Assembly: GCF_002775205.1 (NCBI RefSeq)
Contig: NC_036456.1
Span: forward strand, 13,109,463 to 13,173,462
DNA: 64,000 nt
DNA from: Xiphophorus maculatus
Taxonomy: Eukaryota > Chordata > Actinopteri > Cyprinodontiformes > Poeciliidae
Direction of reading: 5' to 3'
Below, one piece after another: positions 16,299 to 29,869 of this stretch. A program made the position numbers and the translations under genes. The notes under the pieces were generated by a model. The model had not been told where the DNA came from. It saw nothing but the letters and a program-made list of their open reading frames with translations, and made no database searches. Within the stretch, counting starts at the first letter, position 1; every line of letters starts with the position of its first letter.

Positions 16299-17309
16299 AA
16301 TGTAAATGAATCGGGAGTTGATGGTGACTTCAAGCTTAGATGTTGCATTGGTCTCACTTCCTTTACTGTTGGTAACTAATGGAAAATAACCAAATGATCA
16401 CAGGAATCAAGCTGAAATGACAAGTTGGGTTTGTTTGACTGAAAGTGCAGCAACGTGGCGCGCACCGAGGGGCCATGTTTGCTGCTTTCTTTGTCACAGC
16501 TCCAGTTGTTTTAAATGTTTTAGTTATTGCTCTTAGGGTAGATTTGAGCAAGTTTAATTGTTTTATTATTATCCTAATCCGACTTTTGAAGATCAATGCA
16601 AATTTGAATTACTTTTTGAGGGACGTTTAAGGGAAATGTACCTGTGTGTCATATTTATGCCACACTGAAACGGGAAGTCATGGATTAGTAAGCAATTCAG
16701 TTCATAGACTCTCTGATCAAATGAATTAGGATTTATTAGTGACGCAAACAGCACATGTAAAACCAACAAACAACCACAATATTCTCAAAGTTTGGATCAT
16801 TTTAAAATTTTCTGCAGGGGAAAATACTACTGTAATAAAAGATGAATTTACCGTTTTACATACAGTATCACTAAATGTGGGGGATCCTCTATATGTAGTC
16901 GAACATTATTGAGAAACACTGTTAGCAGAAGCACAAAAAGGGAAAATGTTCGTTTTCATGGCCAACAAACCATTTGCCATGAAAGTATGTGTGTATGATC
17001 TAGATTAGAAATCTGATTAATATGAACATTTCAGCTTGAAATGTCAAAGCAAGAACTTGCAAATGCAACAAATAAGGTTTAAGTTCAACTCGAGTCAATC
17101 TAATGTTGGTAAATGAAAGTTAAGATAACCAAAGCCCATTTTAATCCTAAATTTAAAATATTGAAATAATACATGACCTTTATGACACTATTATGCTGCA
17201 GAAGACATTCAGACCAAAGTCCCTGAGAGTAAACACTCAACTTGAGTTCATCTCTTTCTTTGTCTTATTTAGTAAAAGTTCTATTTGTGGCCTCTATAAT
17301 TTCACAGCT

Positions 17310-17600
17310 TCCCAAATCTCCTACTGCGAAGCTTTAAGGGCACAAAACATTTCCTCTTCTTGTCATCATCAATCATAATTAGGCAACAATTTCTTCACCT
17401 TGGATCAATTTGTGCCATTGAGATCAAACAGTGGTGTTAACAGGCACCCGGGTTGCTCCAAAGTTAATCTGTATCATGTGTTATGAGCACTGATCTTCCA
17501 CGGCACAAGTCGGCTCGTGTGCTGTATCGTGTTTCGCCACGGCATTATCTCCCTGCAGCTAAAATGGAAAATGCACTCGTGTTTATTTTTCACATCCACT
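17310..17600. promoter_or_regulatory. Candidate conserved non-coding element
   Basis: Repeat-free block with CATCAATCATAATTAGGCAA and other homeodomain-like words, followed by a GC-balanced stretch (CGGCACAAGTCGGCTCGTGT). Function is inferred from composition and location only. Confidence 0.3.
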
Positions 17601-19779
17601 GATATCAGCTGAATAAGATGTTGAACACTATACGTTACTGTCCAGAGCAAATCGGATCGCCACTGGTTTTAGTCGTAGATATTTAAACCAGTAATTTTAA
17701 TGGGGAAGCTGGGGTTCTGCGCTTCAGATTCTGCTAGAAAAAAAAGGTCTGCAAACCCTCCCAACTGTTTCCCAGTTTATGTAAACTTTATTGAACTTGA
17801 CCATAAAGTCAAGGTGCTTCAAGAGCACGATGGCGTTATACCTGGAAGGTGTAACCTTATAGTGTTGAGAAATAGTGTAAGAAACGGACTTCACCAGATG
17901 AAAGCCCGAGAGCGGAGCATTGTTCCTTACATAATCTGTTTGTAGTTAGCAGGAGGCGGTTGTTTTTTACCCCCTTGTACTGTAGCTTAAGCACTTGTCA
18001 CTTTAAACTAGAGTGATCTGAAATTTTGCTGGGTGATTGCAGAGAATGCTAATGCCCTCAGAGTTGTATCCTGTGGCCGTTTAGGCTCAAATCAAACCCA
18101 GAGAGACGCAAGAAGAAGCGGGGCTGCAGCGTTGTAAGACGGCTGCTAATAAAATCCTTCAACAAGTTTCTTGAGAACACAGAGCTGGGATCATGAAAAT
18201 TAGGTTATTTTTTAATCGGGAACTCTTAACCTTAAGAAAATCTATATTGCACAGATAGAAGGTCGATAACTTAATGGCACAAAATCATGTTCTCAAGGCT
18301 AATTGCTAATTGTTGTAGGAGTAAGATTCAGAAGTTTTTAGGAGTTACTTTATTTTCTGTTTCGGGACTCGTATGGAAAGGATTGGAAGCTGGGTCAATA
18401 TTTGAGAGCGCAGGATTCAAATCAGTTGCAGGGAGTGTTGTTCACAAACAAAACAAAGAAACAGATTAATAAAACAGTTAATATCTAAGTTACTAACATA
18501 TTGATCAGAACTGAGCTCATTCTGATTTCTTTTTTGGAGGATACAAAATCAGCTCTGACAGCAGTTTTTGTAACTTTTACGTCGCTACTGTTTTGTCTTA
18601 AGAGCACAGGTAATATGACACTGAATGTGAGAGAACAGTGCAGATATCCAGACATATGCTGATGACGCTGTTTTTATACTTAATAGTTAGTAAGGGCATG
18701 GCATCAGTTTGAGCACAACTTAGTGACGGTATGAAATGCCATGCCTCAAGCTAAATGTACTCTAACCTTGTTTTTCCTCCACGGACTGAACTTTGAATAA
18801 CAGAAACAATTTAACTGACTCATACTGTGAATATTTTCAAGCATTCGGTATTATAATTTACGTAAACAACACCTACAACAAGAAAGCCACTAAAGAGGCC
18901 ATTAGTTGGATTAAAATCTTGGATTTGGAGCCTAAGATCAAATTGTTGTCTTTTTCTTGAGAAGCTGCAGAGTTGGAGCTGACCTCCAACTGGTTTTATT
19001 TCACATTTAAGCTGAACTCCTTCTTAAAAAGGTTGAGAGGCACTCAAGAGAAATTACCACCATTTCTACATTTATTTGGAAACATTTGACAATAATGGAT
19101 TTTCCTTTTATGTACTGTTTAATCCTTTTAAGTGTTTTGTATTTGCGTTTTAAAGTAGTAATACAATTTTTAATGTGTGTAACCAAAAACCCAACAGGTA
19201 CAATCACAGTAAACAACTTAGGACACAAATGTTGGCATCCAGTGCTTTATAATTGTTTGCTCACAAATGAAATGCAGCATTGGTGAGTAAATATTAATGA
19301 GTTTGGTTGATGTTTGCATAGCAGAGCTTGAAAATGTGGAAGGCATCAGCTTGACAGTCTTTTACAGTGGGGTTAACACGTACAGCAGAAAACATTTGCA
19401 TCGGCTCTCGGCAAAAAATCTGTCAGAGCAGCTTTGGTGTTTCACAGCTCAGAGGAAACACGATACATTTTATGCACTTGATTGTCACTGGTTATCAGGA
19501 TCACTGTAATTTCCAAAACACGGACACACACACTAGCAGTGAGATATTATTTCTTCCCGTCATAAGACGATCAAGAAAATAATTTTACCAAACAAACCTA
19601 GAATGTCCCTTTTTTTCCCCCAGTAAATATTTTTGTGATCTGTGGGTATTTTGCTATTAAACTCTTGTCGACGTGCGTCTCAACGAGGCAGCTTTTGGTG
19701 TTTTTTTTTTTTGTCACTTTCTGCTTCTTTTCAAATGACGAACAACAGGTTTCTAATTTCCAAATGTGTGGGTGTTTAA

Positions 19780-20110
19780 TGAGGCCTGAGACATTTTATT
19801 CTCCAGCTATAATGCCGTCCACAACATCGTGCACGGCTGAGTGTAATCATGCAACGCTATCTGGCACAGACGCTCTTTGGCAGCAACGAGGCAAAAAACC
19901 TGCAGTCCAGAACTGCTCCACTTAAAGGAGGCTGATGTGAGCAGAGCAGACAGGCGAGAGTGGAGTTCCCTGCAGTCATGCAAAATGCAAGAGAGATATG
20001 ACTTTATTACAGCTCCCTAATGGTGACATAACAATCTGTTCAGCCACTTCCCTTCCAATCTCCGAGCATTTTGAGAGAGCGCTACAGACGACAGGATAGG
20101 AGAGAGGTGG
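19780..20110. promoter_or_regulatory. Candidate conserved non-coding element
   Basis: Repeat-free, GC-balanced block ending shortly before a transposon relic; it includes CTCCCTAATGGTGACATAAC. The abrupt change to transposon sequence at about 20214 marks its right edge. No direct evidence of function. Confidence 0.28.
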
Positions 20111-20213
20111 ACGGAATTGCGGATTGAATTGTTTTCTATTTATATTTGCTTGTTCTAACTGTCATGTGTGCTGCATATAAGAACAAAATATAAAATGCAT
20201 ACATAAATCATCT

Positions 20214-20940
20214 ACGTACACTTATTAAGTGCACCTTTTTGTTGCTTGTTAATACAAAAAGGCTGATCAACATGGCAGAACCTCAAAGCTTCCAGGGATC
20301 TAAGCGTGGTAAAGACGACTTTAGTGACTTTGACTGGTTGTTGGTGCCAGGCGAGCTGGCGTTGTTATTATTCCAGAAACTGCTGATTTAAAGGGATTTT
20401 CATGCACAACCATCTCTTGGGCTTACAGAGAACGATCCAAAAATAGATAAAATATCCGTAGAGCAGCAGAAGACCACACTGGATGCCACCACTGTCAGCT
20501 AAAATCAGGAAACTGGAGCTACTGTTCGCACAGGCTCACTTAAAGGTGAATAATGACACACTGGGAAGACGTTGTCTGGTCTAGCTCCGACTTTCAGGTG
20601 GTAAGCTCAAAAGTTAGCACAGACGACATTAAACCATGCATCTTGTCTTGTTTCAGCCATTCAGGTTGCTGGTGGTAATGTAATGGTGTGGAGGATTTAT
20701 TTTCTTTGCCTACTTTGGATCCTTCACTGCCAAATGAGCAACATTTAAACATTACAGCTTACCTGAATGTTGTTGCTGACCAACAAGGCTCCAGTCGTCG
20801 CAAATGGGCTTTTTAAGACAGAGGGGGTGTGATTACTCTGGAGATTTGCAGTAATTGTGCGATGTTAGCATCCTAACACAGGCCAAAATCTACAGCTATG
20901 GCAGGAAGAAGGCCATTTTGAACATAATGTGGTTGCAATT
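20214..20940 (+). mobile_element. Tc1-like transposon relic (transposase dead)
   Basis: Begins with TACACTTATTAAGTGCACCT, like the terminus of an abundant fish Tc1-like element. It continues through recognisable transposase-coding words, such as CCAGAAACTGCTGATT, ATTTTCATGCACAACCATCT and GCTGGTGGTAATGTAATGGT. The last corresponds to the GGGxVMVW motif region. Large internal parts are missing, frames are broken, and the right terminus is not found. A fragment of apparently the same family is at 38400-38610 in reverse orientation. Confidence 0.8.
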
Positions 20941-23900
20941 CTGAACAAGCAAATTGTTAAAGTTTCCGGTGACTCTATGTGGATTCAAAACACGGATGTA
21001 AAGCTCTGAGGTTGGATTCTCTTTTTTTGTGTTTAAGTTGTTCTTGGGTCAGTCTGGTCCCACAGGTATGGTCTCTGTAACCTGATATTTTGGTAAAATA
21101 TTGAACAATTTAAGCATAAGCCATTCACACAGTCGTAAAGATTTTATTCCATAATGTTTTGTTTAATAAAAATCTATTTATCTAAGGATGGAGGGGGAAG
21201 TCTGCACCTCTTAGTTTCTGTGTTCAGACCAAAGTTCAGGGAATTCCCAACCTAACTTTTGGAGAAATAGTTTTTCCATCTTGTCATTTTTGAAGTATCG
21301 GTTCTTTCGTATCGGACGCTTCCTACCAACCACACATCATTTCTTTCTCGTCTGGGGGACCTCTTGTACTCGCATTGACTTTCAGTGAATTAATAAATAT
21401 GACTGTAATAAATAATATCTAACAGCAGGAGGTCACTGAGTTATTTTGGTTTAATCCATAATTATAATCTGACGTCTTTCACTGAAGTAAAATCAGAACC
21501 ACAGTCATTGGAAATCAAGAAATTGGGTGAAATGCACAAAAATAGGGAAAATAATACAAAGTAAAATTGTTAAAATTATTTAAGCATTTTTATGTTTATT
21601 TAACTACGTAATGAATCAAAATTCTCAACAGTTAAGCAATATGAACAATAAATTGGAGGGAAATGCTTCAGTTATAGAAATGGAGGTAACTAATGGATAT
21701 GAAATGGCAGTGTGAACTGAGCGAATTAATCAGGAGCCGTTGTAATGCAGGACTTTGCTTAAAAACAAAGTCGCAAAGAAGGTTTTTTTTCTGAGAAAAA
21801 AAATCTTGCTTTCAGTTATGTCAACTTGGTTAATATTATTCCTAATAATATGTTGGGTATCATCGTCAATCTCCTTAAGTAACCATTAAAATGATGATGC
21901 GAGTCACAGGCTAAATACCTGTTGCTGTTCGAGGGGTGTGAATATTTTTGCAAGGCACTGATATCATCTGTTCAGTCTCGTTCTGGTGATAAATACCGAT
22001 GCTTTTCAGGGCAACGATAACTGCATGACTGCCGTTTGATGCAAGTCATACATGTTTAATAACAAGCAATTTGCAACAATCTATTTGAGGATTTGGGAAA
22101 TAAATAAAATAAACTCTAACTTTCAGTTTTATCCTTTCCAGGGTTTGAGGAAGTTTAGATGTAAATAATGTATAGCTGAAAGCATCTTGCACTCTCAGTG
22201 CTGCATCTCCTCCTGAACACCAGGGGACATGATGGCCATTAGGCACAGGTTTTTACCAGGAGTTGTTTGGTTTCAGAACAAACATCCTGTCAGTTCACTT
22301 CACCTCTCACCTGTTTTTAAGAGCACTTTGCTCTGCAAGCAAAATTAAAGTGGAAAACTCCTTCAGTGAACTCCTGTAGTTTTAATCTTCTGATAAAAAC
22401 CCTTGTAACGTTGTGATGCTTGACAGACAGGCTTGACTATCCTGTGTTGCTGCTGATCAATTGTTTTATGTTGTTTTACTTTAGTCGAATCGTTAATTTG
22501 CATAGTCAAGATTATATCCATACCATGATACATTTCTGCCTGTGTTTAGTTTGTGTTCTCACTCCACATCTCTCACCATTATTCATAAAGACTCTCTTAG
22601 CCTTTTTCAGCCCACCTGGGCCATGCTTAGATGTTTTTCTCTCTCACCTGTGTACAGCTCTACATAACCTCTCTCCAGTCTCAGCCAGATTTTAAACCAC
22701 CTTGTACCTGTAGATGTTTAGTGATTTTTCTCTTGCTCTAGTTTGTCTTCCACTTATAAATCAAGTTCAAGTTAATCTCACGTTGCCTACGAGAGACCTC
22801 AACCGCCTTTTGGATATCTGGATATCGACCAGTCCTCTGATTCGTCGGCACCTATTCACTTACAATCTTTTTACGCGAGCTGACATCTGCTTTTCTGGGT
22901 TTGACATTGCTTGTTGTCCGTGTATCTTGATTTTGGATTGGTGCTTGTTTTAACTGCAGAGTCTCTCAGTGCTCTGAACTGGGTATTTGGAGTACGTCTC
23001 CTGCCTCCATCGCTGACAGCTGTCATTGTCAGCATCTGCTGCACTATTGGAGTAGCCCCCTAAAGACTGAAGGGAAGTGGTGTGCTGAAAAAGTCCCAGG
23101 TGCTCAAACTGTGCCAATCACCATTTTCTCTTTCCACAGCCGAGCCATGAGTTGTGTGCCCTGACTTCTCTACAATAAATCAATACTCCTTGCATGTGTA
23201 CCCCTGTGTAGAGGCTCTGGAAGAGTTCAAGCCGCACTGGGAACAAGCTCCACTTTAGTCTGAGGATACAGATTCTTTCTTTGGGACCAAACAGTTCCAG
23301 AAAGCATCCATGTCAACCCATGTCAATCCATGTCAGCTCCCTCCACAAAATGTCTCGAGAGACATGAATAAGCCTTTTCCAGATTCACAAAATACATAAA
23401 ACGCCCATGAACCAGACAGCAAATCTCTCTGAGAGGACAGAGATCTGGTCCACTCTGCTCCTTCTGAAGCCACGATTCAGAAAATAGTAGGAGCGTTTCC
23501 ATTTTTCCAGCTTTAGAAACAGTAGGTAGCAGTCAGTGGTTGCTAATAACGGAAAGAAATATTTTACAGACTTAACATAAAATTTCATCTTTATCTGACA
23601 TCTTAAGGTGTCGATTTATATTATCTGAGGTGATCAGGAGTTGTGACATCATTCATCTCAGCTAATCGGCGGTCATGGTAACATGGGAGTGGATGACGTT
23701 TGACAGGCTGCATGTGCCTTTTGAACATCAGATCCCTCTGGCTGCTGTCACTATGGATCCTCTTGTTGGCAAGAAGGAAGCAGTCATCAAACGCCTCTTA
23801 AGACACATCAGTGGACATCGCAGTTTGCTCTTATTTTTGTCACTGAAATGTCTGCTTTTAATTCACAGCATCCATGTGTCAAAGTGTCTGTCATGCAGTG

Positions 23901-24590
23901 GTTAACTAAGCGCTGTAGCTGCGCCATCTGTGTATCACCGAGTCTCTGGGTTTGTTTCAGCTGAGTGGCTGAACCAAAATAGTTGAACTGTTACAAATTG
24001 TGTTTCACTTGGGACTCTGATGAGAGCCAGAGAGCTGGTGAACGGGTCAGAGCTCTGGCACTGAGTTAGTGTTGCTGTTTAGCTGATGAGAGGGCTGCTG
24101 CATCACAGACCCCTACTTGGATAGAAAACCAGTTATTACTCTGTCTTTGGAAGAACAAGTGTGAGAATTGTGAGGGCTTTACCTTTGGTTATTTTTCTTA
24201 ATCAGAGACTTTGAGGGGATGAACGGGGAGGTTCCTTCAAACCTAAGGACAAATTTATGATTTTTTTTTAATGAAAATAGGAGTCCAAGGCTTTCTGATT
24301 CTGCTGCTTCCATTTCTTAAAGTAAACAACTCTGCCTTAGCTATCGAGCTTTGATAATGATTGCTGTATCACAGAGTAAACACATGGATGCATCAGCTGT
24401 TGATTCATTTACATATTTACGTTCATGTGTAAATATTTGTATGAAAATACAAAATTTTCTTTTGTACTATCTCACAGTAAATCTATGGAAGATATAATTT
24501 GAGAGACTTTCTTTCAAATTCTGACGTTCTGCTTTGAACAGTTTAAGAAAGCCCAGATTAAGGTTTCTAAGCTCTTGTAAGCATCTAATA
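20941..24590. other. Intergenic, no gene seen
   Basis: AT-rich DNA. A Tc1-type terminus GTGAATATTTTTGCAAGGCA at about 21937-21956 is the only obvious transposon signature in 20.95-22.3 kb. The pyrimidine-rich stretch 22440-23200, with dense CT words, may be the untranslated part of an old retroelement but is not identifiable. A short tandem of CCATGTCAA-like 11-mers lies at about 23308-23335. Confidence 0.5.
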
Positions 24591-24594
24591 GGTG

Positions 24595-24965
24595 AATCCA
24601 CAATATAAAAGACAATTGGAGGCACACATCCAGCCTTATGTCAAGGCAACACCTCAGATCCACTGTTTCTTTGTGTGGCATTATGGGAAAATGGGAGGAA
24701 AACACGTCAAACCAAAGGGAACCAAACGAGGCTTCCACATGGACAATGACCCTCACATACTATCAGTGAAGGACAATACCATTAATGTTTTAGATTGTCC
24801 ATTAACGGACTTCAGTGTCATAGAAAATCTGTGCGTCCTTCAAACTTCTCGTAGTTACACCAGTTCTATCAGGAGGAATGAGCCAAAAATCCAGCAAACT
24901 ACTGTGAGCAGCTTAAAACAAACCTAAGGCATTTGCTAAGGACAGCTCTGCAAACTTTTAATAAA
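24595..24965 (+). mobile_element. Tc1-like transposase relic, C-terminal part
   Basis: TTCCACATGGACAATGACCC, then TCTATCAGGAGGAATGAGCC and CAAACTACTGTGAGCAGCTT, follow the order of the 3' half of a fish Tc1 transposase gene (WQMDNDP-type motif, then CQEEWAK-like region). An open frame of 111 codons survives by chance, with stops and indels against the family. No flanking inverted repeats were found. Confidence 0.7.
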
Positions 24966-25086
24966 GAATTAAACAAATCCCTATTTCATTATTCTGACAT
25001 TTAGCAAATAAAAATAAGTTATCTGATCCCATGTGTCTTTCCACTGTGAATTCAATCTGGAGAGACTCAGACGGAAAAAACAGCGA
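24966..25086. other. Short AT-rich spacer
   Basis: Nothing recognisable between the Tc1 relic and the GC-rich island that follows. Confidence 0.5.
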
Positions 25087-25490
25087 TTAAAAAGGTTTAT
25101 TGACATGCATGAATTTAAAGTTCTTTGGCGCTCGGGCCCCGGCTGAGGACATTGAGCTGTGAATTGCGATCAGCTCGGATGAGCATTCCCGATGTAGGTT
25201 AGGAATGTCATCCCCGGGACCCGACACTGGTGGTGGGGTCGGTGAAGGATGGGAGCCTGAAGAGTGGAGGTGGAGAAGGGGTGGAGGAGGGTTGAGCGCA
25301 GCTGGAAAGCGGAAGATGCCATGGATGGAGGTCCTTATCAACTGGGCCTTGGTCGGTGATTGGACGTGACGTGGCTTGGACCAGCGTTGATAGGTCGGCG
25401 GTGATGAGCGGGACACGCCGACTGGATGATGCAGGTGGGGCTAAAGAGTCTTCCAGTTTGAATTTGCGCCTAGGCTTCATTATGAAGATC
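25087..25490 (-). other. GC-rich, Pro/Ser-coding island, possibly a retroposed 3' end
   Basis: On the minus strand, a GC-rich stretch starts with ATGAAGCCTAGGCGCAAATT near 25480. It stays open in two frames (90 and 109 codons) with many Pro and Ser, and ends with AATAAACC (about 25096-25103) followed by a T-run. The sharp edges and terminal poly(A) signal suggest a transposable-element 3' end or processed sequence, not a host gene. I do not recognise the family. Confidence 0.4.
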
Positions 25491-28400
25491 TTGTTTCAGC
25501 TGTACTGTATACAAAACATATTTGTTACTTAGTGGAAAGAAGGGTGTTAAATTTGGTGAGCTTATGCATCGGGCTTTTACCTCCAAACTTGCATCAGGTG
25601 ACCTCTATTCACTAGGTTGTTCTTTTATTGTGTGTGAATTTATGTTCCCCAGCAAATCATATGGTTGCAACTTGCCTGTTTTTTTTTTAAATATATATAT
25701 TTTAAAGATTATCTATGTCTTGGAAGCACAGCTCCCAAAACTTTATTATTGTTCATGGACATTATTCACAGTGAAGAATGGATTATATTGGCTGCTGCAG
25801 CTGCTGATTACATTCATGATCGTAAAGTTAAAACGCTAAGCTCGTGTGTCAAAGGACCAACCTTTCCTCTAAATTTTATCCACACACATTCACTGAAATA
25901 TGGAAGAAGCCAAAGAGTGTTATCAAAACAAAACGACTAGCATTTCAGCTAACTACTCCACATGAAAACATCGTCAACAGGAGCGAGACGTGAGCTTATT
26001 GAGTACTGTAACAGTTTTTTTTTATTATTAATAATTTACTGAGCACCAGTAAATTTAGGGTTTTACTGTGGATAAATTCACAGACTACTTTTCAGTAGAT
26101 ATTGTCAGCAGCTGTTAGTTAATGGCTCCCTTCATCCTCTGGGTACTGAGTGTAACAGCTGAACTGCATCGATGACACAAGCTGGTGAGGAGCCTCAGGT
26201 GTGTGTACCTGGCACCCCGCCACTCAGGCTATTAGCCCACAATCCAGTGATCTCTGTTCAGGGAGTAGTTGTCCTTTTTGCTGCATCAACTGCAGCTCAG
26301 CCCATGTTGTGCTGCTCAGTCACTGATTGTTCAGTGATATGTGTGTTTACAGATGATAAATTCCCAGCACTGAGCTGTTGTACTTGTAATTTCAGGCTGT
26401 CACGCTGGATAAGCTGAGTGATGCACAGCTGCTCTGGCCTTAGGCAGAGCCGAGCCAGAAGCACATGCTGATAATTCACAAGAAGAAGAGGGGAAAAAAT
26501 GTTTGAAGCATGGATTGTTGGAGCTCTGTGGTGGAAAAGTGTGTGGCTGTGTTATCGTCCTGTCGCTAATTGCCTAGAAGAATGGGGGGTATTCAACAGG
26601 AAATACACCCGCTGTCAATTAACCCTTTGATTCCAGTATCTCATTACAAATCTGCACTTTTTACGCATATTTAACACAAATAGTTCAGTTTTAAAATGTG
26701 ACTTTCTGGTAAATGGACAATATTTGCACACACCACAATCACAAACTGATATTTTGAGGCACATTTTCTGTTAAAAACACACAAACTTTGCAGTAGGAAC
26801 ATCTAAATATATACAGATTCATCTCAGTACATGTAAATTTATTTTTTTTTTCCATTCCTTCACCTCTTTAAGTTAAAATCATATTCATAGAGATGAATTA
26901 CACCCGGAGTGAAATATTTCATTTAAATCAACTGTGTGAGATTCAGCTTCAGTCAATCTCACACAAACTCTTGAACTGGTTTTGCTTCACAGTCCTGTCA
27001 AGGCTGTTACTCCTGTTACTTGCACAAGTTCTTAGTTTTTAGTGCACTTTCTCCTTCCACTCAACTTTCTGTTTATACATTTATATTCTGCAGTCTCTAG
27101 ATAGCCAGCTTCTTCATTTTGGGATCTTAGGTGACTCGCGCTCTATGTGGACGGTGTCAATGAATGTCTCAAAACATTTCTGAATTAGAAGATGCTAAAA
27201 ATGAGTTCTGTGACTCCATATACACTTCAGATTTTAAAATGATTAAAAATAGTAATTCTTTGAATTTTACTTGCATATTGTAGTAGATGATAATAACTGT
27301 ACATTGAAATATAACTTGATGCTTTAAGACTGACCACATCAATTTGTGACTTCAGTCCAACTGCAACATTTGACGACAAAGCAGTATAAAATCTTATAAA
27401 TTTTGAACACATACGTTCCTGGACCCCAGCAGTAAAAAGGGACGATCGATTACAGTATTGATCAGGAACAAGAATCCCGCAGGACTGGTAAGAAACTGAT
27501 AGGTCTGTATTCACAGATATAAAAGGTGCAGAAGCACAAGCCCCCCTCAGACAGGCCCTTTCAGTTTGGTGTGAGGGTTCAACGACTCTGTGCCTCGCTG
27601 CGCCATGTCAGTCCCTGCAGCTTCTTCCCAATTCAGTCGATAGTTTTCCATTAGGTCGGGAAGGCTGTCAAAGCAACCTGTGACCTCCTCTCACCCCGTT
27701 GGAGCCCACTGGCCTCTGATGTGCGTATCAATATGAATTTCATCCCTTTGTACCCATCAGCTGCGAATCCCAATGTCCATTAGTCTCAAGTATCTTCTTC
27801 CTCCAACTTGTACTATTGATTTTCGTGTGTCTTTTTGTTCAGAACATGTAGAAGGATCTTAAAGACGAGGACCACTCCATATGCCCCGAGTCTTTCACCG
27901 GGACATCAAAAATTATCCTCAGTCTGCTAATTAAGTAACTTGTCCCTGCTGATATGCCACTTTCTCTCTTATTACTGCTGGGTTTCCTCAGCGCAGACTT
28001 CTGGACGGGGATCAGATGACATGGTGGACCAGAGCTGTGACCTTGAAGGTCAGAGCTTTTCATCTCAGAGGCCACAAAGATATGACCTGTTGTCATACAG
28101 AGGGACATCACAACATACTACTTCCCCGGAGACGTCTACACTCATCTAATACCAAAAGGTGCCATGTTGGTATTAGATGATGTGAGTTACAAGGGACCCT
28201 TCCTTCCTGTCCTACTTTTCAATAGCTGACGGTTATATATGAACAAATATATTTGATGTATTGTATAATATTTAGGATTAAATTGGAGTAGTGGTGCTTA
28301 AACGTTATCTACTGCAGGACAAAATCAGTGAGTCTACTTAAACAGGTAATATTTTAATAAAACAAAGCAGAATATTACACATTATTGTAGGTCTGAAAAA

Positions 28401-28575
28401 CTATCTCAGACTTTTGTCTTTATTTCTAAAATGTTTACAATTTCCTAACTTTTTGGTTTGTTTTTCTCTTTTGTTGGTCTATAAAAAGGGGTTTAACATT
28501 TAATATCGGTATTGAATGCCTACCTTACTTTATTGCTCAGTATGTAGTTACAAATAACAATAAAATATGTAAAAT
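25491..28575. other. Intergenic, no gene seen
   Basis: AT-rich sequence with short poly-T and (AT)n tracts (near 25680-25705). The 26100-26480 and 27560-28140 parts are more GC-balanced and repeat-free, but no exon or motif is supported. Confidence 0.5.
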
Positions 28576-28577
28576 AA

Positions 28578-28745
28578 TTTGGTAACACGTTATTTGACGC
28601 GGTGTGCATAAGACTGACATGACACTGTCATAAAGGTGACATAACACCTGTCCTGAACATGAAGGAGTTGCATTAAAACGTGTATTAAAAGTCCATTAAA
28701 CAGAACAATACCTTTTGTTTTTATTGACTTTTCATTGGACTTCCT
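28578..28745. repeat. Fragment of a fish interspersed repeat
   Basis: GGTAACACGTTATTTGACGC and ATAAGACTGACATGACACTG are words of a high-copy fish repeat that begins GGTAACACTTTATTTGA. Only one end is found. A related start (GGTAACACTTTATTTATGAG) occurs at about 41452. Confidence 0.55.
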
Positions 28746-28889
28746 GCTCCTCCATGAAGGTATTTGCTTTTCGTCACAGTCTGCTGCTCTGACATCTTAG
28801 CTAATAGGGGTTATTGGAGCTGAGCTACAGATTTCTTGACACAGGGAAGGACTTCCTAAAGGATGAAGATGGATGACCTTTGGCTTTAT

Positions 28890-29210
28890 TTGTGTCGTTG
28901 CCACTCATGCAAGACCTTTTCATCAGATATAGTCATTGTAATCCCTGAGCCCCTATTCAATTTGCAGAGGCACCATGTCACTGCAGACCACTAAAGCCGA
29001 AGGAATTAATGGATCAATAAGCCCTTTGAAAGCCTGGTGGGACGGTCCTGGTCCCAGCGGTTGCTATCCAGTTACGGGTCATAATGAATGGGGTGTTGTT
29101 TATGTTGTAAAGCGCAGCGTCACTGAGCCCTTTGAACAAACCACCGAAGCAGAGCTTAGTCACAGCTAAAGAGTTTTCAGGGACGGCTGGGATCAGATCA
29201 AATGAAAACT
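28890..29210. promoter_or_regulatory. Candidate conserved non-coding element
   Basis: Repeat-free block with AAGGAATTAATGGATCAATA and GGGTCATAATGAATGGGGTG, bounded by ordinary AT-rich DNA. A 64-codon open frame overlaps it but has no protein signature. Function is proposed on composition only. Confidence 0.35.
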
Positions 29211-29869
29211 TTTGCATGCGGGTCAAGAAACTACCCAGAAAAACGACAGGATGCTATTTTTGATCCAGTGTCTTGGCTATTGTTTAATCATAAACTCTGA
29301 TCCTAACTTAATAGAGGCCTACGGTGCTTCAGATGGTCTGCGTTCTTTGGTCGTCCATGTTCTCTTGGAGTACGTTTTCCTGACCAGCAGCAGTTTGCCA
29401 CTGTTTAATGGTTTCTCCATTTGTGGGTAATGGCTTTCACTAAGGTTAGCCTCAGAAATGGCTTTGTAACGCTTTCCAAAATTGAGAGATGTCAGTAACT
29501 TTTTCTTTACAACAGGAAGTGATGTGTTACTTTTTTCCCTTTCCAATTAAAAACTTATTTTATCGGATTTTACTTACAATTTTAACTTTTTGCACATTAA
29601 CAGAGAGAATAAAAAGGAAAAATATAATTTTATCCCTAAAAGTAAGGTAATATGATACAAATTTAAAATAAAGCAAAAACTAATAAACCACTATCACTAC
29701 CAAAATGATATTGTTCCTTCCAACCAAAGAACTGCCTTGTGTTGTATTGCAGTTACATTACTGAAGGTTTCAACTGTCTGTAAATGCCCCGAAGAAATGA
29801 GTCCAGCAGTTTAAATGAATATCTGAGTTTCTAAAGTTTAAGACAACCCATAATATCACTTGCAACCTC
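29211..29869. other. Intergenic, no gene seen
   Basis: AT-rich; nothing recognisable beyond short open frames on both strands. Confidence 0.5.

Larger units (their letters stand above)
13082..20213. other. Intergenic desert, candidate regulatory blocks
   Basis: No gene supported over 7 kb. It contains a 12-bp G run near 13555-13566, a cluster of perfect inverted repeats (16160-16298), and repeat-free blocks at about 13780-14160, 17310-17600 and 19780-20100 that may be regulatory. Remaining sequence is AT-rich with short poly-T runs. The open frames are short chance frames. Confidence 0.55.

Noticed and set aside
22420..22953. Two consecutive same-frame open frames (91 and 79 codons)
   Set aside because: Separated by stops, pyrimidine-rich, hydrophobic by composition; no domain and no splice sites that rescue them.
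24592..24927. 111-codon plus-strand open frame as a host gene
   Set aside because: Its content follows a decayed Tc1-type transposase 3' half; surrounding DNA lacks exons or promoter features.
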